This document shows positions 1 to 5,831 of a DNA stretch of 8,323 bases, one piece after another. The notes under the pieces are model-generated. The model was given only the letters and a program-made list of their open reading frames with translations, had not been told where the DNA came from and did no database searches. The translations under genes were made by a program, and so were the position numbers. The stretch's first letter is position 1; each line of letters begins with the position of its first letter. Origin of the DNA: DASYAN01 sp036501345 (GTDB lineage Bacteria > Chloroflexota > Ktedonobacteria > Ktedonobacterales > Ktedonobacteraceae); NCBI GenBank assembly GCA_036501345.1, contig DASYAN010000266.1, positions 1 through 8,323 of the forward strand, given 5' to 3'.

Positions 1-174
1 TTCGACTTTTTCCAGATGAATAATCTGCGCCGTAATAATCTTGCCGCCCCAATTGCTCCCAATATAATCAATTGCCTCAACTTCCAGACCAGCCATCGTC
101 AGCGTATGCGCCAGATCTTCGGGCGCCATCTCTATATCAACATAGTCTTTGAGCCAGCTCAAAGGTACTCTCAT
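1..174 (-). CDS. pheT: Phenylalanine--tRNA ligase beta subunit, N-terminal fragment
   Basis: This is the first 58 codons of the beta chain of the (alpha-beta)2 phenylalanyl-tRNA synthetase; the rest lies beyond the window's left edge. The start MRVPLSWLKDYVDI is the classic PheT N-terminus, followed by the conserved MAGLEVEAID segment and by the beginning of the tRNA-binding (EMAP/OB-like) domain near IITAQIIHLEKVE. The ATG at 174 is preceded by a strong AAGGAGGAG ribosome binding site. Only 17 bp separate it from the pheS stop codon, so the two genes are almost certainly co-transcribed and made in equal amounts under the T-box leader upstream of pheS. The beta chain contributes tRNA binding and editing of mischarged tRNA, functions that sit downstream of this fragment. 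The identification is secure. Confidence 0.96.
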   Translation of the reverse strand, partial: MRVPLSWLKDYVDIEMAPEDLAHTLTMAGLEVEAIDYIGSNWGGKIITAQIIHLEKVE

Positions 175-191
175 TCTCTTCTCCTCCTTAA

Positions 192-1238
192 TTAGAACTG
201 ACGCAAGAAGCGTAGATCATTGCCGGAGAAGAGGCGTATCTCTCCGATCCCATACTTCAACATAGCAATACGCTCTACGCCCATTCCGAATGCGAAACCA
301 CGATATTTTGTGGGATCGTAGCCCACCTCGCGCAACAACTTGGGATGGACCATGCCTGCCCCAAGAATTTCCAGCCAGCCACTATATTTACAAGAGCGAC
401 AGCCCTCACCATTGCACAAACCACAACTGATATCCACCTCGGCACTCGGCTCTGTGAACGGGAAGTAGCTTCCACGGAAGCGCAGACGGCGTTCAGGTCC
501 GAATAACTCATGGGCGAAACGTTCCAGGCAACCCTTGAGATCAGCCATTGTGCAATATTCATCAACCAGCAAGCCCTCGATCTGATGGAACATTGCTTCG
601 TGCGTTGCATCGATAGCCTCATTGCGATAGACTTTGCCAGGCACTACGACACGCACAGGCGGACGCGTCTGCTTCATTGTACGCACCTGCATCGGTGACG
701 TATGTGTGCGCAAGAGGATCTGTCCAGGCTCTATCCAGAAGGTATCCTGCATATCACGTGCAGGGTGGTCCGCTGGAATGTTGAGAGCTTGGAAATTATG
801 GTAATCGGTCTCCACTTCCAGTCCCTGAACCACGCTGAAGCCCATCTTGACGAAGATCTGCGTGACCTCCAGGATGGTACGGGTAATCGGGTGCATATGC
901 CCTGCAGGCAATGCGCGTCCGGGTAACGTAACATCGATCCGTTCACTCTCCAGAGCCTGCATCAGTTCGCGTTGTTTCAAGGCCTCGCGACGTGCAGCAA
1001 GCCGGCGCTCTAGCTCGGATTTGACTGTATTGATTTTCTGTCCAACAACGGGGCGCTCCTCTTTCGTCAATCTGGGCATAACGGCGGAGATACTTTTGAG
1101 TTCGCCGCGATTACGCCCCAGGTAGCGCGTATCCCACTCATCTAGCTCAGCCAAGGTCTCGATAGATTCCAGTTCGGCAATGGCACGCCCGCGCAATTCA
1201 TCGAGCTGCCCTAGCAATTGTTCAAGTTGTTCGATCAT
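192..1238 (-). CDS. pheS: Phenylalanine--tRNA ligase alpha subunit
   Basis: This is the catalytic alpha subunit (348 aa, normal length), which activates phenylalanine with ATP and charges tRNA-Phe in the cytoplasm. The N-terminal ~90 residues form the expected coiled-coil tRNA-contacting arm (MIEQLEQLLGQLDELRGRAI onward). The class II core follows: the DxFW segment around 165-168, the THTSPMQ substrate loop at 178-184, motif 2 around GKVYRNEAIDATHE (201-214), and motif 3 at GFAFGMGVERIAML (314-327). Cysteines 272, 275, 280 and 283 form a CxxC-GxxC-like knuckle just before the conserved GWLEILGAGMVHP stretch; E. coli PheS lacks this cluster, but PheS proteins of several phyla have it. The frame stays open upstream to 1382, but those 48 codons lie inside the T-box terminator and antiterminator. 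The true start is the ATG at 1238, behind a GGGAGG ribosome binding site. pheT follows after 17 bp. Confidence 0.97.
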   Translation of the reverse strand: MIEQLEQLLGQLDELRGRAIAELESIETLAELDEWDTRYLGRNRGELKSISAVMPRLTKEERPVVGQKINTVKSELERRLAARREALKQRELMQALESERIDVTLPGRALPAGHMHPITRTILEVTQIFVKMGFSVVQGLEVETDYHNFQALNIPADHPARDMQDTFWIEPGQILLRTHTSPMQVRTMKQTRPPVRVVVPGKVYRNEAIDATHEAMFHQIEGLLVDEYCTMADLKGCLERFAHELFGPERRLRFRGSYFPFTEPSAEVDISCGLCNGEGCRSCKYSGWLEILGAGMVHPKLLREVGYDPTKYRGFAFGMGVERIAMLKYGIGEIRLFSGNDLRFLRQF

Positions 1239-1256
1239 ACAACCTCCCAAAACATC

Positions 1257-1293
1257 AAAAAACCGACACTCGTCAACAGGACGAAGTTGTCGG
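1257..1293 (-). terminator. T-box intrinsic terminator before pheS
   Basis: On the minus strand CCGACA (1293-1288) pairs with TGTCGG (1268-1263). The stem extends through CTTCGTC/GACGAG with one bulged base, around a short CTGTT loop. A run of six T follows at 1262-1257. The hairpin ends about 20 bp before the pheS start codon. It competes with the antiterminator that contains the T-box core, so it is the off switch of the leader. Confidence 0.93.
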
Positions 1294-1588
1294 TATAGCA
1301 AGCTCCGTGGTACCACCCATCTTGAATGTGGCGCAGACTCCAGATATTTCTCATGTCTATAAGAAATAGAGATGAGCCACAATCCACTCGGTTTGTCCAG
1401 TAACGGGGACGATCCGGGGCTGCCTACTTGGTCTCCACACGATAAGTGTTCAACAGCCAGCTCTGGGGTGAACTTCAGCGGGTAGTGGCGTAAAAGGGCT
1501 TACAGTCGGTGACCCTTTCTCCCTGGACACTACTTACGCGCTTACTCTCCCCATCATTGCTTTTTTACGATTGAGAGTTTTTCTGTCA
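1257..1588 (-). promoter_or_regulatory. Phenylalanine-specific T-box riboswitch leader of pheST
   Basis: The leader RNA reads toward lower coordinates. Stem I is closed by GGGG (1552-1549) and CCCC (1468-1465). Its 5' internal-loop strand AGAGTAA (1548-1542) carries the conserved AGUA turn. The opposite strand holds the specifier UUC (1472-1470), a phenylalanine codon followed by the usual A. The apical part (about 1527-1492) has GGGAGAAAGGG and ACTGTAAGCCC, matching the AG-bulge and distal-loop motifs. The T-box core GGGTGGTACCACGG is at 1318-1305; its UGGU pairs with a tRNA acceptor end ACCA, as expected for tRNA-Phe with discriminator A. The antiterminator and terminator alternate just before pheS. 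Uncharged tRNA-Phe would stabilise the antiterminator and turn pheST on. The class and its phenylalanine specificity are well supported; the exact 5' end is estimated from the promoter. Confidence 0.95.
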
Positions 1589-1594
1589 GTGTAG

Positions 1595-1623
1595 AGTATA
1601 GCATATGGTCGGGGGAAAGTCTA
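1595..1623 (-). promoter_or_regulatory. Probable sigma-70-type promoter of the pheST leader
   Basis: On the minus strand a -10 box TATACT (1600-1595), one mismatch from TATAAT, sits 17 bp downstream of TAGACT (1623-1618), which keeps T.GAC. of TTGACA. The predicted transcription start near 1588 lies about 35 nt before stem I of the T-box, which is a sensible distance. The -35 match is modest, so the call rests on the good -10 box, the spacing and the position. Confidence 0.6.
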
Positions 1624-1862
1624 GAATTTGATGACTAATTTATGATTGTGAAAGTACCCTTATCACTTTTTCTCGCATTAGGTTCAATTTGATTCCCAAG
1701 CTATCTATTACGGCTGTAGTAAATATTTATCAATCGAACACTAATATTAGCAAGAGATATTCTGCACCAATATACAGTTATTTAGCCTGCTAATCATCTT
1801 TTCTCAAAGTTTACTCATGATTTCACCTATTTTTTCTTGTTGAGACTACAAAGATAACAATC

Positions 1863-1884
1863 GCTATGAAAAGGCTATGAAAAG
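1863..1884. repeat. Perfect 11-bp tandem duplication at the end of the BSP frame
   Basis: GCTATGAAAAG occurs twice in direct succession (1863-1873 and 1874-1884). The stop codon of the peptidase-like frame lies inside it. Short tandem duplications like this often mark slippage or end-joining, and here it coincides with the point where the protein stops resembling its family. Confidence 0.85.
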
Positions 1885-2673
1885 ACATAACAGAAGAAAG
1901 CACCCCATCCTACTCCCCCTCAAAGATGCCAGGAAAAAACTATCGTCTGTTGGACCATAAATACTGGCGACATAATCAGCCATGCCTTCCACAAACCAAG
2001 TGGGAGCATTCCCAATAGTCTGATCCTGAACGACATGCGTCAATTCATGGATGAGTGTTCCTACCAATTGTTTGGGATGCTCGCGCGCAAAATAGTCGTT
2101 GAGGCCAATACCATCACCAGTGGATGCAGCGAATGAATCTGGCGACGAGTCACCTGTAGATGGCGCATCTGTACGCAAAACTACAGGCTTCGCAACATCA
2201 GTTTTAGAGCCAAAACGGGCTACGATTTCTGGACAGACCGTATCAAATACTATTTGGTAGGAATGGAGGACATTATCTATGGTGGGATCATTGTTCCGGA
2301 TAATCAGTTTGCATACAGCACGACTATCCAGAATAGCATTTGTAAACAATTGGTCAACTGACTGATTACTGATGATTGGCAGTTGCTGCTCAACAAATTG
2401 ATCAAAGAGAGATTTGTCAGTTACAGCATTATAATCTTTGACCACTTTAAGGTCAACGCTACCCCGGTCAATCTCATTTGCATCAACCTTAGCCAGCTCT
2501 TGTCTTTCTAACTGGTATATATTCAGTCTGATTCCAAGTTGAGAAAGCAGTTGAGCTAGACTTGGTTTTTGCTTTCCCTGGTTCATTTTCTGCAGATTTG
2601 TGTAGATTGAGGACGAGTTAGCGCTTATATCGTTTAGGAACTCTGCCAAATTCAAGCAGGGGATGCTCTTCAC
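1864..2673 (-). CDS. BSP (basic secretory protein)-family putative metallopeptidase, apparently truncated
   Basis: This 269-residue frame contains a gluzincin-like zinc site: HELTH at 209-213 (two zinc-ligand histidines and the catalytic glutamate), followed after 15 residues by FVEGMADYVAS, whose E229 is the likely third ligand. The preceding segment (about 139-197: HSYQIVFDTVCPEIVARFG, then ASTGDGIGLNDYF) matches the layout of the plant and bacterial basic secretory protein family, in which GIADY after the HExxH is diagnostic. Two things are odd. There is no signal peptide, and the start codon used here (GTG at 2673) has no ribosome binding site; the frame stays open upstream to a stop near 2745 without a better start. 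After the zinc site only about 35 residues remain, ending in an unrelated hydrophobic tail (MGCFLLLCLFIAFS), whereas the family normally continues further. A perfect 11-bp tandem repeat (1863-1884) overlaps the stop. It is probably a decayed or truncated gene; the family assignment rests on motifs only. Confidence 0.6.
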   Translation of the reverse strand: MKSIPCLNLAEFLNDISANSSSIYTNLQKMNQGKQKPSLAQLLSQLGIRLNIYQLERQELAKVDANEIDRGSVDLKVVKDYNAVTDKSLFDQFVEQQLPIISNQSVDQLFTNAILDSRAVCKLIIRNNDPTIDNVLHSYQIVFDTVCPEIVARFGSKTDVAKPVVLRTDAPSTGDSSPDSFAASTGDGIGLNDYFAREHPKQLVGTLIHELTHVVQDQTIGNAPTWFVEGMADYVASIYGPTDDSFFLASLRGSRMGCFLLLCLFIAFS

Positions 2674-2770
2674 TGAAGGGCTTTTGGGGGTTACGAAACG
2701 CCCTCTCGTGCCATAAAATGATTGCTCGGCCCTTAAACAGAATACACTTCAGGATAGGAAAACCAAATAC

Positions 2771-2798
2771 GAGGCACCAGCCCTACGACCAGTACCTC
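2771..2798 (-). terminator. Hairpin downstream of the SPW gene, possible terminator
   Basis: GAGGCAC (2771-2777) and GTACCTC (2792-2798) are inverted repeats with one G-T wobble and a 14-nt spacer, 33 bp past the stop of the SPW-repeat gene. On the minus strand the stem is followed by a T-rich but interrupted tract (GTATTTGGTTTTCC). On the plus strand it is followed by five T. It could terminate in either direction, and it is a weak candidate in both. Confidence 0.35.
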
Positions 2799-2831
2799 TT
2801 TTTGTGATATATGAGACGGTGCTTCAGTTGC

Positions 2832-3227
2832 TTATGCCACTGCTCCTGCCTTTGGCTGGTAGCGTGTCTGGGAAACTAGAACGAGCAGGATCACAACCAC
2901 ACCTGCAATGACGTGAGGTAGCCAGACATTGGGAGCCTTATTGATGAAGCCAAACAAGAAGGGCGAGATGGCCAGGAAGGCAGATGCTACAAAATCAAAG
3001 ACTAGATGGGACGCCATGGGAATAAACTTCAGGCCGGGTATGCCCAGCTCGTAGTTTGTCAACAGACTGTAGAGAATGAGTCCGATTCCCAGAATCATAG
3101 GGATGATGACAGCTGCACCACCTACAGCATAAAAGCCAAAAACGAATGGGGCGGCAAGGAGGCCGATACCCCCGATATAATCAAAGTAAGCATGTATTCC
3201 TGTTGGAACGAAACGAATAGCTTTCAT
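2832..3227 (-). CDS. SPW-repeat small integral membrane protein
   Basis: This 131-residue protein has about four hydrophobic helices arranged as two similar halves. The first half begins near HAYFDYIGGIGLLAAPFVFGF and continues through LGIGLILYSLLTNYELG. The second begins near HLVFDFVASAFLAISPFLFGF and continues through WLPHVIAGVVVILLVLVSQ. This duplicated H..xD(Y/F)...A.P..(F/L)GF pattern is that of the SPW repeat family of bacterial inner-membrane proteins, whose biochemical role is unknown. The frame is open further upstream to 3353, but the ATG at 3227 (MKAIRFVPTGIHAYFDY) matches the usual start just before the first repeat. A purine-rich AGAAAGAACGG precedes it as a weak ribosome binding site. 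The upstream extension has no family character. It appears to be a single-gene unit. Confidence 0.85.
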   Translation of the reverse strand: MKAIRFVPTGIHAYFDYIGGIGLLAAPFVFGFYAVGGAAVIIPMILGIGLILYSLLTNYELGIPGLKFIPMASHLVFDFVASAFLAISPFLFGFINKAPNVWLPHVIAGVVVILLVLVSQTRYQPKAGAVA

Positions 3228-3898
3228 AACCGTTCTTTCTGCTGGAAAGGCCAGCTCATAATATGCACCACAGAATTGTTTGATTAACTCAGGTTCAAGA
3301 GAATAGAGAGCGCTTCTATTATGCTTGCTGTTGAGATATACGTGCGTGGACAAACTTTGGATTACCAGGAGCAGCTATTTTCTGGAGGGGGAAACCAGAA
3401 TTGGCAATACCGATTCACTCGTCCCTTATTATCCAGAAGCCATCCTCTTTTGCTCCTCAAATTGCCCTCTTTGCCCTCCAAGCTGCCCTCTTTGCCCTCC
3501 AAGCTGCCCTCTTTTGTCGCTCAATCTGTCCGCTTTTATCTCTCAATTTGTCCTCTTTGTCCCTTGAAAAAAACTTTCTTCTTAGGTATCCTTGGCAGAG
3601 GTGATCAATTGTAGAAGAACTTTTCAGTAGGAAAAGCCCTCTTAAACTAGGGTTTAAAAGCTTCCTTATTGAATAGGTCGAGATAATCATTCAATTAGAT
3701 TAATCAAACGAAGAAGCTGACTTTGACTTCAGCGTACGATTGTTCACCGGAAGTTGTCCCCCTGTTCGCCATTAGGAACACTTTTACCGATCCTTTTGGA
3801 GCTTGCAATAGTTTGTCTCGTCTAACTCTTGTATTGATGACTGTTTGTTCGTTGGCTTACTGAACCCAGGAGTACCCGTGGTTGTCTCTTCCAAAGCG
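3228..3898. other. Long non-coding spacer with minisatellite
   Basis: No gene with a ribosome binding site or recognisable protein was found in these ~670 bp. The stretch holds a six-unit minisatellite (3442-3568), an imperfect inverted repeat near 3637-3660 built on TTAAAC/GTTTAA without a T-tract, and a perfect small hairpin CTCTTC/GAAGAG at 3886-3903 that straddles the start of the 237-bp tandem repeats. Promoters for the SPW gene (minus) or for the repeat region (plus) may lie here, but none is convincing. Confidence 0.6.
3442..3568. repeat. Minisatellite of about six 20-22-bp units
   Basis: Read on the minus strand the unit is close to AGGRCARMTTGRGNGRCAAAAG. Units lie at about 3549-3568, 3527-3548, 3505-3526, 3484-3504, 3463-3483 and 3442-3462. 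The two at 3463-3504 are identical. Units differ in length by one base, mainly at the AAA/AAAA run, as expected of replication slippage. A minus-strand frame translates part of the array into heptads such as QKRAAWR AKRAAWR, but the 21/22-bp length changes break the frame and no start signal is seen. It is best read as a non-coding tandem repeat. Confidence 0.85.
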
Positions 3899-4135
3899 AA
3901 GAGGAGTATCGTACTTTGTTCTGGTACATCCACCCTATCTGGTGGTGCTCTTACAGCGGTTAGTAGAAGTATTGAGCTATCATCGTGAATAAACCGATGG
4001 TAGGTATACAGACTCAACTTTTCAGAAGACCGCTGTAAGAGGATTTTGTTGACACAGATATTCTAAGCTCTAAGAACGTGTACGGTTTTGGTAGAATGGC
4101 CGACCTTTCGGCGATGATAGCAATCAACTCCTCTC
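3899..4135. repeat. 237-bp tandem unit, copy 1 (structured)
   Basis: This is the first of two adjacent copies. It contains a 94-nt foldback: CTCTTACAGCGGT (3948-3960) pairs perfectly with ACCGCTGTAAGAG (4029-4041). Inside it are TTGAG/CTCAA (3972-3976 and 4013-4017) and a 9-bp stem CTATCATCG/CGATGGTAG (3977-3985 and 3995-4003). Further hairpins are CCACC/GGTGG (about 3930-3944) and GCCGA/TCGGC (4099-4112), the latter enclosed by TTGGT (4088-4092) and ATCAA (4123-4127). A TTGACA at 4050-4055 resembles a -35 box, but no good -10 follows. A minus-strand open frame across this unit is duplicated with it and shows no gene-like features. Confidence 0.93.
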
Positions 4136-4372
4136 AAGAGGAGTATCGTACTTTGTTCTGGTACATCCACCCTATCTGGTGGTGCTCTTACAGCGGTTAG
4201 TAGAAGTATTGAGCTATCATCGTGAATAAACCGATGGTAGGTATACAGACTCAACCTTTCAGAAGACCGCTGTAAGAGGATTTTGTTGACACAGATATTC
4301 TAAGCTCTAAGAACGTGTACGGTTTTGGTAGAATGGCCGACCTTTCGGCGATGATAGCAACCAACTCCTCTC
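4136..4372. repeat. 237-bp tandem unit, copy 2 (structured), upstream of the first secreted-protein gene
   Basis: By eye this copy is identical to the preceding 237 bp except at two positions. Position 4256 is C (T at 4019), and 4361 is C (T at 4124). The second change turns TTGGT/ATCAA into TTGGT/ACCAA, replacing a G-T wobble with a G-C pair, so pairing is kept. The 13-bp inverted repeat is at 4185-4197 and 4266-4278. The unit ends 24 bp before the start codon at 4397, so it probably forms part of that gene's promoter region or 5' leader. The junction of the copies is itself a hairpin (ACTCCTCT 4127-4134 with AGAGGAGT 4137-4144). Confidence 0.93.
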
Positions 4373-4390
4373 TAATAGAGGGAAAAGGAG
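4367..4390 (+). promoter_or_regulatory. Hairpin followed by strong ribosome binding site of the first secreted-protein gene
   Basis: CCTCT (4367-4371) pairs with AGAGG (4377-4381) around a CTAAT loop. The Shine-Dalgarno sequence AAGGAG (4385-4390) comes four bases later, six bases from the ATG at 4397. The pyrimidine arm CTCCTCT could pair either with the local AGAGG or with the ribosome binding site itself, so translation may be tuned by structure. That is an inference. Confidence 0.5.
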
Positions 4391-4396
4391 ATTTTC

Positions 4397-4978
4397 ATGA
4401 CAAACACGATTTCGCTTCCTAAGGTATGGATAGCAAGAACCGCTGGTCTGTTCATCCTTACAGCTTTGGCTGCAACTTTCTTTGTTGCTCCCGTAGCAAT
4501 GGGCCAGAGTGGTGGTGGTAGTGTTGTTAGCAAATTCGCTCAACAACCCTCAGTCCTCAAAGGTGTCAAGGCCAATTTCTCAGGCATCGTTACCTCTCCT
4601 CCGCCTGTAAACTTTCCTGTGAAAACCGGCTCTGCGATTCTGAACTTGAAAATCACGCCGAAAGTCGCGCTTGCCGACATTACGTTAGCAAGATGGCTCG
4701 CATGTGATATATCAGATCCTAAGACTGGCACCATTTACCCTTTCACGTGCTCGGTCGGTGACATCAATACGAGCACGAAGCAGATCTTGGTCGTGATTGG
4801 TGGCCCTGTTTGTCCCGCTCTTGTTGGACAGAGCGTCTTGCAAAAATTTGAGGGGACCGTCATTCCTCTCAACTACCAGACTGATGGAGTCAACGTAGCT
4901 CCTCCCCCCGTCAAGGCGGGCGGCAGTGCCGCCAGTGGATGGGGAAGTAGCAGTGTTTGCCCAACCTCTATTGCTTAA
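4397..4978 (+). CDS. Small exported protein of unknown function (193 aa)
   Basis: The protein begins with a clear signal peptide: charged N-region (to about residue 14), a hydrophobic core roughly at 16-33 (GLFILTALAATFFVAPV), and a likely signal peptidase I site near AMGQ-S (35-38). The mature part (~155 residues) starts with a Gly/Ser linker and is rich in Val, Thr, Ser and Pro, suggesting a beta-sheet domain. It has four cysteines (103, 118, 139, 188) that could form two disulfides outside the cell. The C-terminus is Gly/Ser-rich. The start is fixed by AAGGAG six bases upstream. No family was recognised and no catalytic motif is evident. The gene sits directly behind two 237-bp structured repeats and is followed after 216 bp by another exported-protein gene in the same orientation with a similar leader (FFVAPVAM against FFVTPLVAM), so a shared origin or role is likely. 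Confidence 0.88.
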   Translation: MTNTISLPKVWIARTAGLFILTALAATFFVAPVAMGQSGGGSVVSKFAQQPSVLKGVKANFSGIVTSPPPVNFPVKTGSAILNLKITPKVALADITLARWLACDISDPKTGTIYPFTCSVGDINTSTKQILVVIGGPVCPALVGQSVLQKFEGTVIPLNYQTDGVNVAPPPVKAGGSAASGWGSSSVCPTSIA

Positions 4979-5011
4979 GAGCCAATATATCCAAGGTAGT
5001 AAACATTTAGC

Positions 5012-5084
5012 AGGAGATCAGGTTACAGGAGCTGTTTCTATTGGCTCTAAGAGAACCTGCCGCGATCCGAGGTTGGCGATGTAA
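5012..5084 (+). repeat. Repeated intergenic element R, copy 1
   Basis: This ~73-bp segment between the two exported-protein genes matches 5901-5974, after the second gene, at about 53 of 74 aligned positions by eye. Conserved blocks are AGGAGATC, GGTT, CAGGAG, TTCTA, CCTG, AGGTTG.CGA and GTAA. CAGGTT (5019-5024) pairs perfectly with AACCTG (5054-5059), and GAGC/GCTC can pair inside the loop. No open frame is shared by the copies, which favours an RNA or DNA element over a coding relic. Confidence 0.65.
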
Positions 5085-5143
5085 CGTGGAACGTTTGACT
5101 CAAGCTGATCTCGTCGAGCAACACATCAAGACGTCGGGATACG

Positions 5144-5159
5144 TCCTCAAGAAAGAGGA
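5144..5159 (+). promoter_or_regulatory. Hairpin upstream of the second secreted-protein gene
   Basis: TCCTC (5144-5148) pairs with GAGGA (5155-5159) around AAGAAA. It resembles in sequence and place the CCTCT/AGAGG hairpin before the first gene, though it lies about 20 bp further from its ribosome binding site. GACGT/ACGTC (about 5130-5145) overlaps it as an alternative pairing. Confidence 0.4.
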
Positions 5160-5194
5160 TAGACCCTTAAGTACAGAAGGAAGGAAATAACTTC

Positions 5195-5764
5195 ATGAAC
5201 ATAGGCTTTCTTAACAGGTGGAGAGTACTCGTCAACGAGCACCGCAGAGCACTCGTCGTAGGGCAAATGCTCTGTCTTATCGTTGTCGCTGCACTATTCT
5301 TTGTCACTCCCCTGGTTGCTATGGCATGCGGTAACAAGAACAATAATGTGGTCAAAACGGTAAAAATTGTTAGGAAGCTTAGTATCGACGCTGTCGCTAC
5401 TAATGTGAACTCACAGGGTTCTCCCCTTGCTCTCAACGCGATCGACATTCCACCAGGTCCTGCCACCCAATCGATCCCTGTTGACACACAAGTTACCCTT
5501 GCCAAGCTTACGGACGGAAAGTGGCTTGTCGGCACTTACAAGGTGGATAACAACCCGAAGGATGACATCACATTCCAAGGGGAAATCTTCTCGCGCACCG
5601 AAGCAGTAGCTAGTGACACTAAAAAGAAAGAAAAAGTAGGCGAGATCTGGATCGCTGAGATCCGTTCAAATGACCCAGATGTCGTCAAGAGGGCTCAGGC
5701 AGCAGGCATTTCGCCAGGCACATTCCTCAGGAATGTGAGCCTGAATAACATTCCAGCAGCCTGA
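5195..5764 (+). CDS. Small exported protein of unknown function (189 aa)
   Basis: The N-terminus has a charged segment with several Arg (8-18), a hydrophobic core at about 20-42 (ALVVGQMLCLIVVAALFFVTPL), and a cleavage region VAMAC. This fits signal peptidase I (A-x-A before C45). A lipoprotein anchored at C45 is possible, but the lipobox is poor. The mature ~145 residues are polar with a Lys-rich patch (143-147), possibly a surface loop, and have one cysteine at the new N-terminus. No known family was recognised. AAGGAAGG upstream supports the ATG at 5195. Compared without gaps at offset ten, V100..L..A...T..WL aligns with V90..WL101 of the preceding exported protein, and both then have PK. 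With the shared leader style, this suggests diverged paralogues, though similarity is too weak to be sure. Element R precedes and follows the gene. Confidence 0.88.
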   Translation: MNIGFLNRWRVLVNEHRRALVVGQMLCLIVVAALFFVTPLVAMACGNKNNNVVKTVKIVRKLSIDAVATNVNSQGSPLALNAIDIPPGPATQSIPVDTQVTLAKLTDGKWLVGTYKVDNNPKDDITFQGEIFSRTEAVASDTKKKEKVGEIWIAEIRSNDPDVVKRAQAAGISPGTFLRNVSLNNIPAA

Positions 5765-5785
5765 TCCGGTAGAGCATGTCATTCG

Positions 5786-5830
5786 GACTTTCTCATGACA
5801 GGGTTATACTGCACACCCTTCGAGAAAGTC
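5786..5830 (+). other. Hairpin 1 after the second secreted-protein gene
   Basis: GACTTTCTC (5786-5794) and GAGAAAGTC (5822-5830) are perfect inverted repeats. Nested inside, AGGGT (5800-5804) pairs with ACCCT (5815-5819). The structure begins 22 bp after the stop codon. It has no T-tract, so it is not a standard intrinsic terminator; it may protect the mRNA 3' end or act at the DNA level. Confidence 0.55.
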
Positions 5831-5831
5831 T

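Noticed and set aside
275..1362. Several open frames on both strands over pheS
   Set aside because: They are shadows of the pheS coding sequence, with no start signals or family character.
1239..1382. In-frame N-terminal extension of 48 codons on pheS
   Set aside because: It covers the T-box core and terminator. The ATG at 1238 has a good ribosome binding site and matches the family N-terminus.
3006..3287. Plus-strand 93-codon frame opposite the SPW gene
   Set aside because: It is antisense to a recognisable membrane protein and has no domain of its own.
3321..3690. Open frames through the minisatellite, including a Lys/Arg/Trp heptad protein
   Set aside because: Repeat units change length by one base, so the frame is not preserved. 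No ribosome binding site was seen.
4050..4078. TTGACA as a promoter inside each 237-bp unit
   Set aside because: The -35 match is perfect, but the sequence at 16-18 bp spacing (around AAGAAC) is not a -10 box. It was noted but not called.
3784..4254. Two minus-strand frames beginning MSLYTYHRFIHDDS
   Set aside because: They are identical only because the 237-bp DNA unit is duplicated. They diverge after the unit border and run through strong inverted repeats.
3899..4372. CRISPR array or glycine-type tandem riboswitch
   Set aside because: There are two long units rather than many short repeats with unique spacers, and none of the conserved glycine-riboswitch motifs is present.
3899..4372. 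Insertion sequence or MITE
   Set aside because: No transposase, no clear terminal inverted repeats bounded by target duplications, and the copies are directly adjacent. A mobile origin cannot be excluded.
5167..5609. Frames overlapping the second exported-protein gene in other frames
   Set aside because: They are shadows; the plus-strand 189-aa frame has the signal peptide and ribosome binding site.
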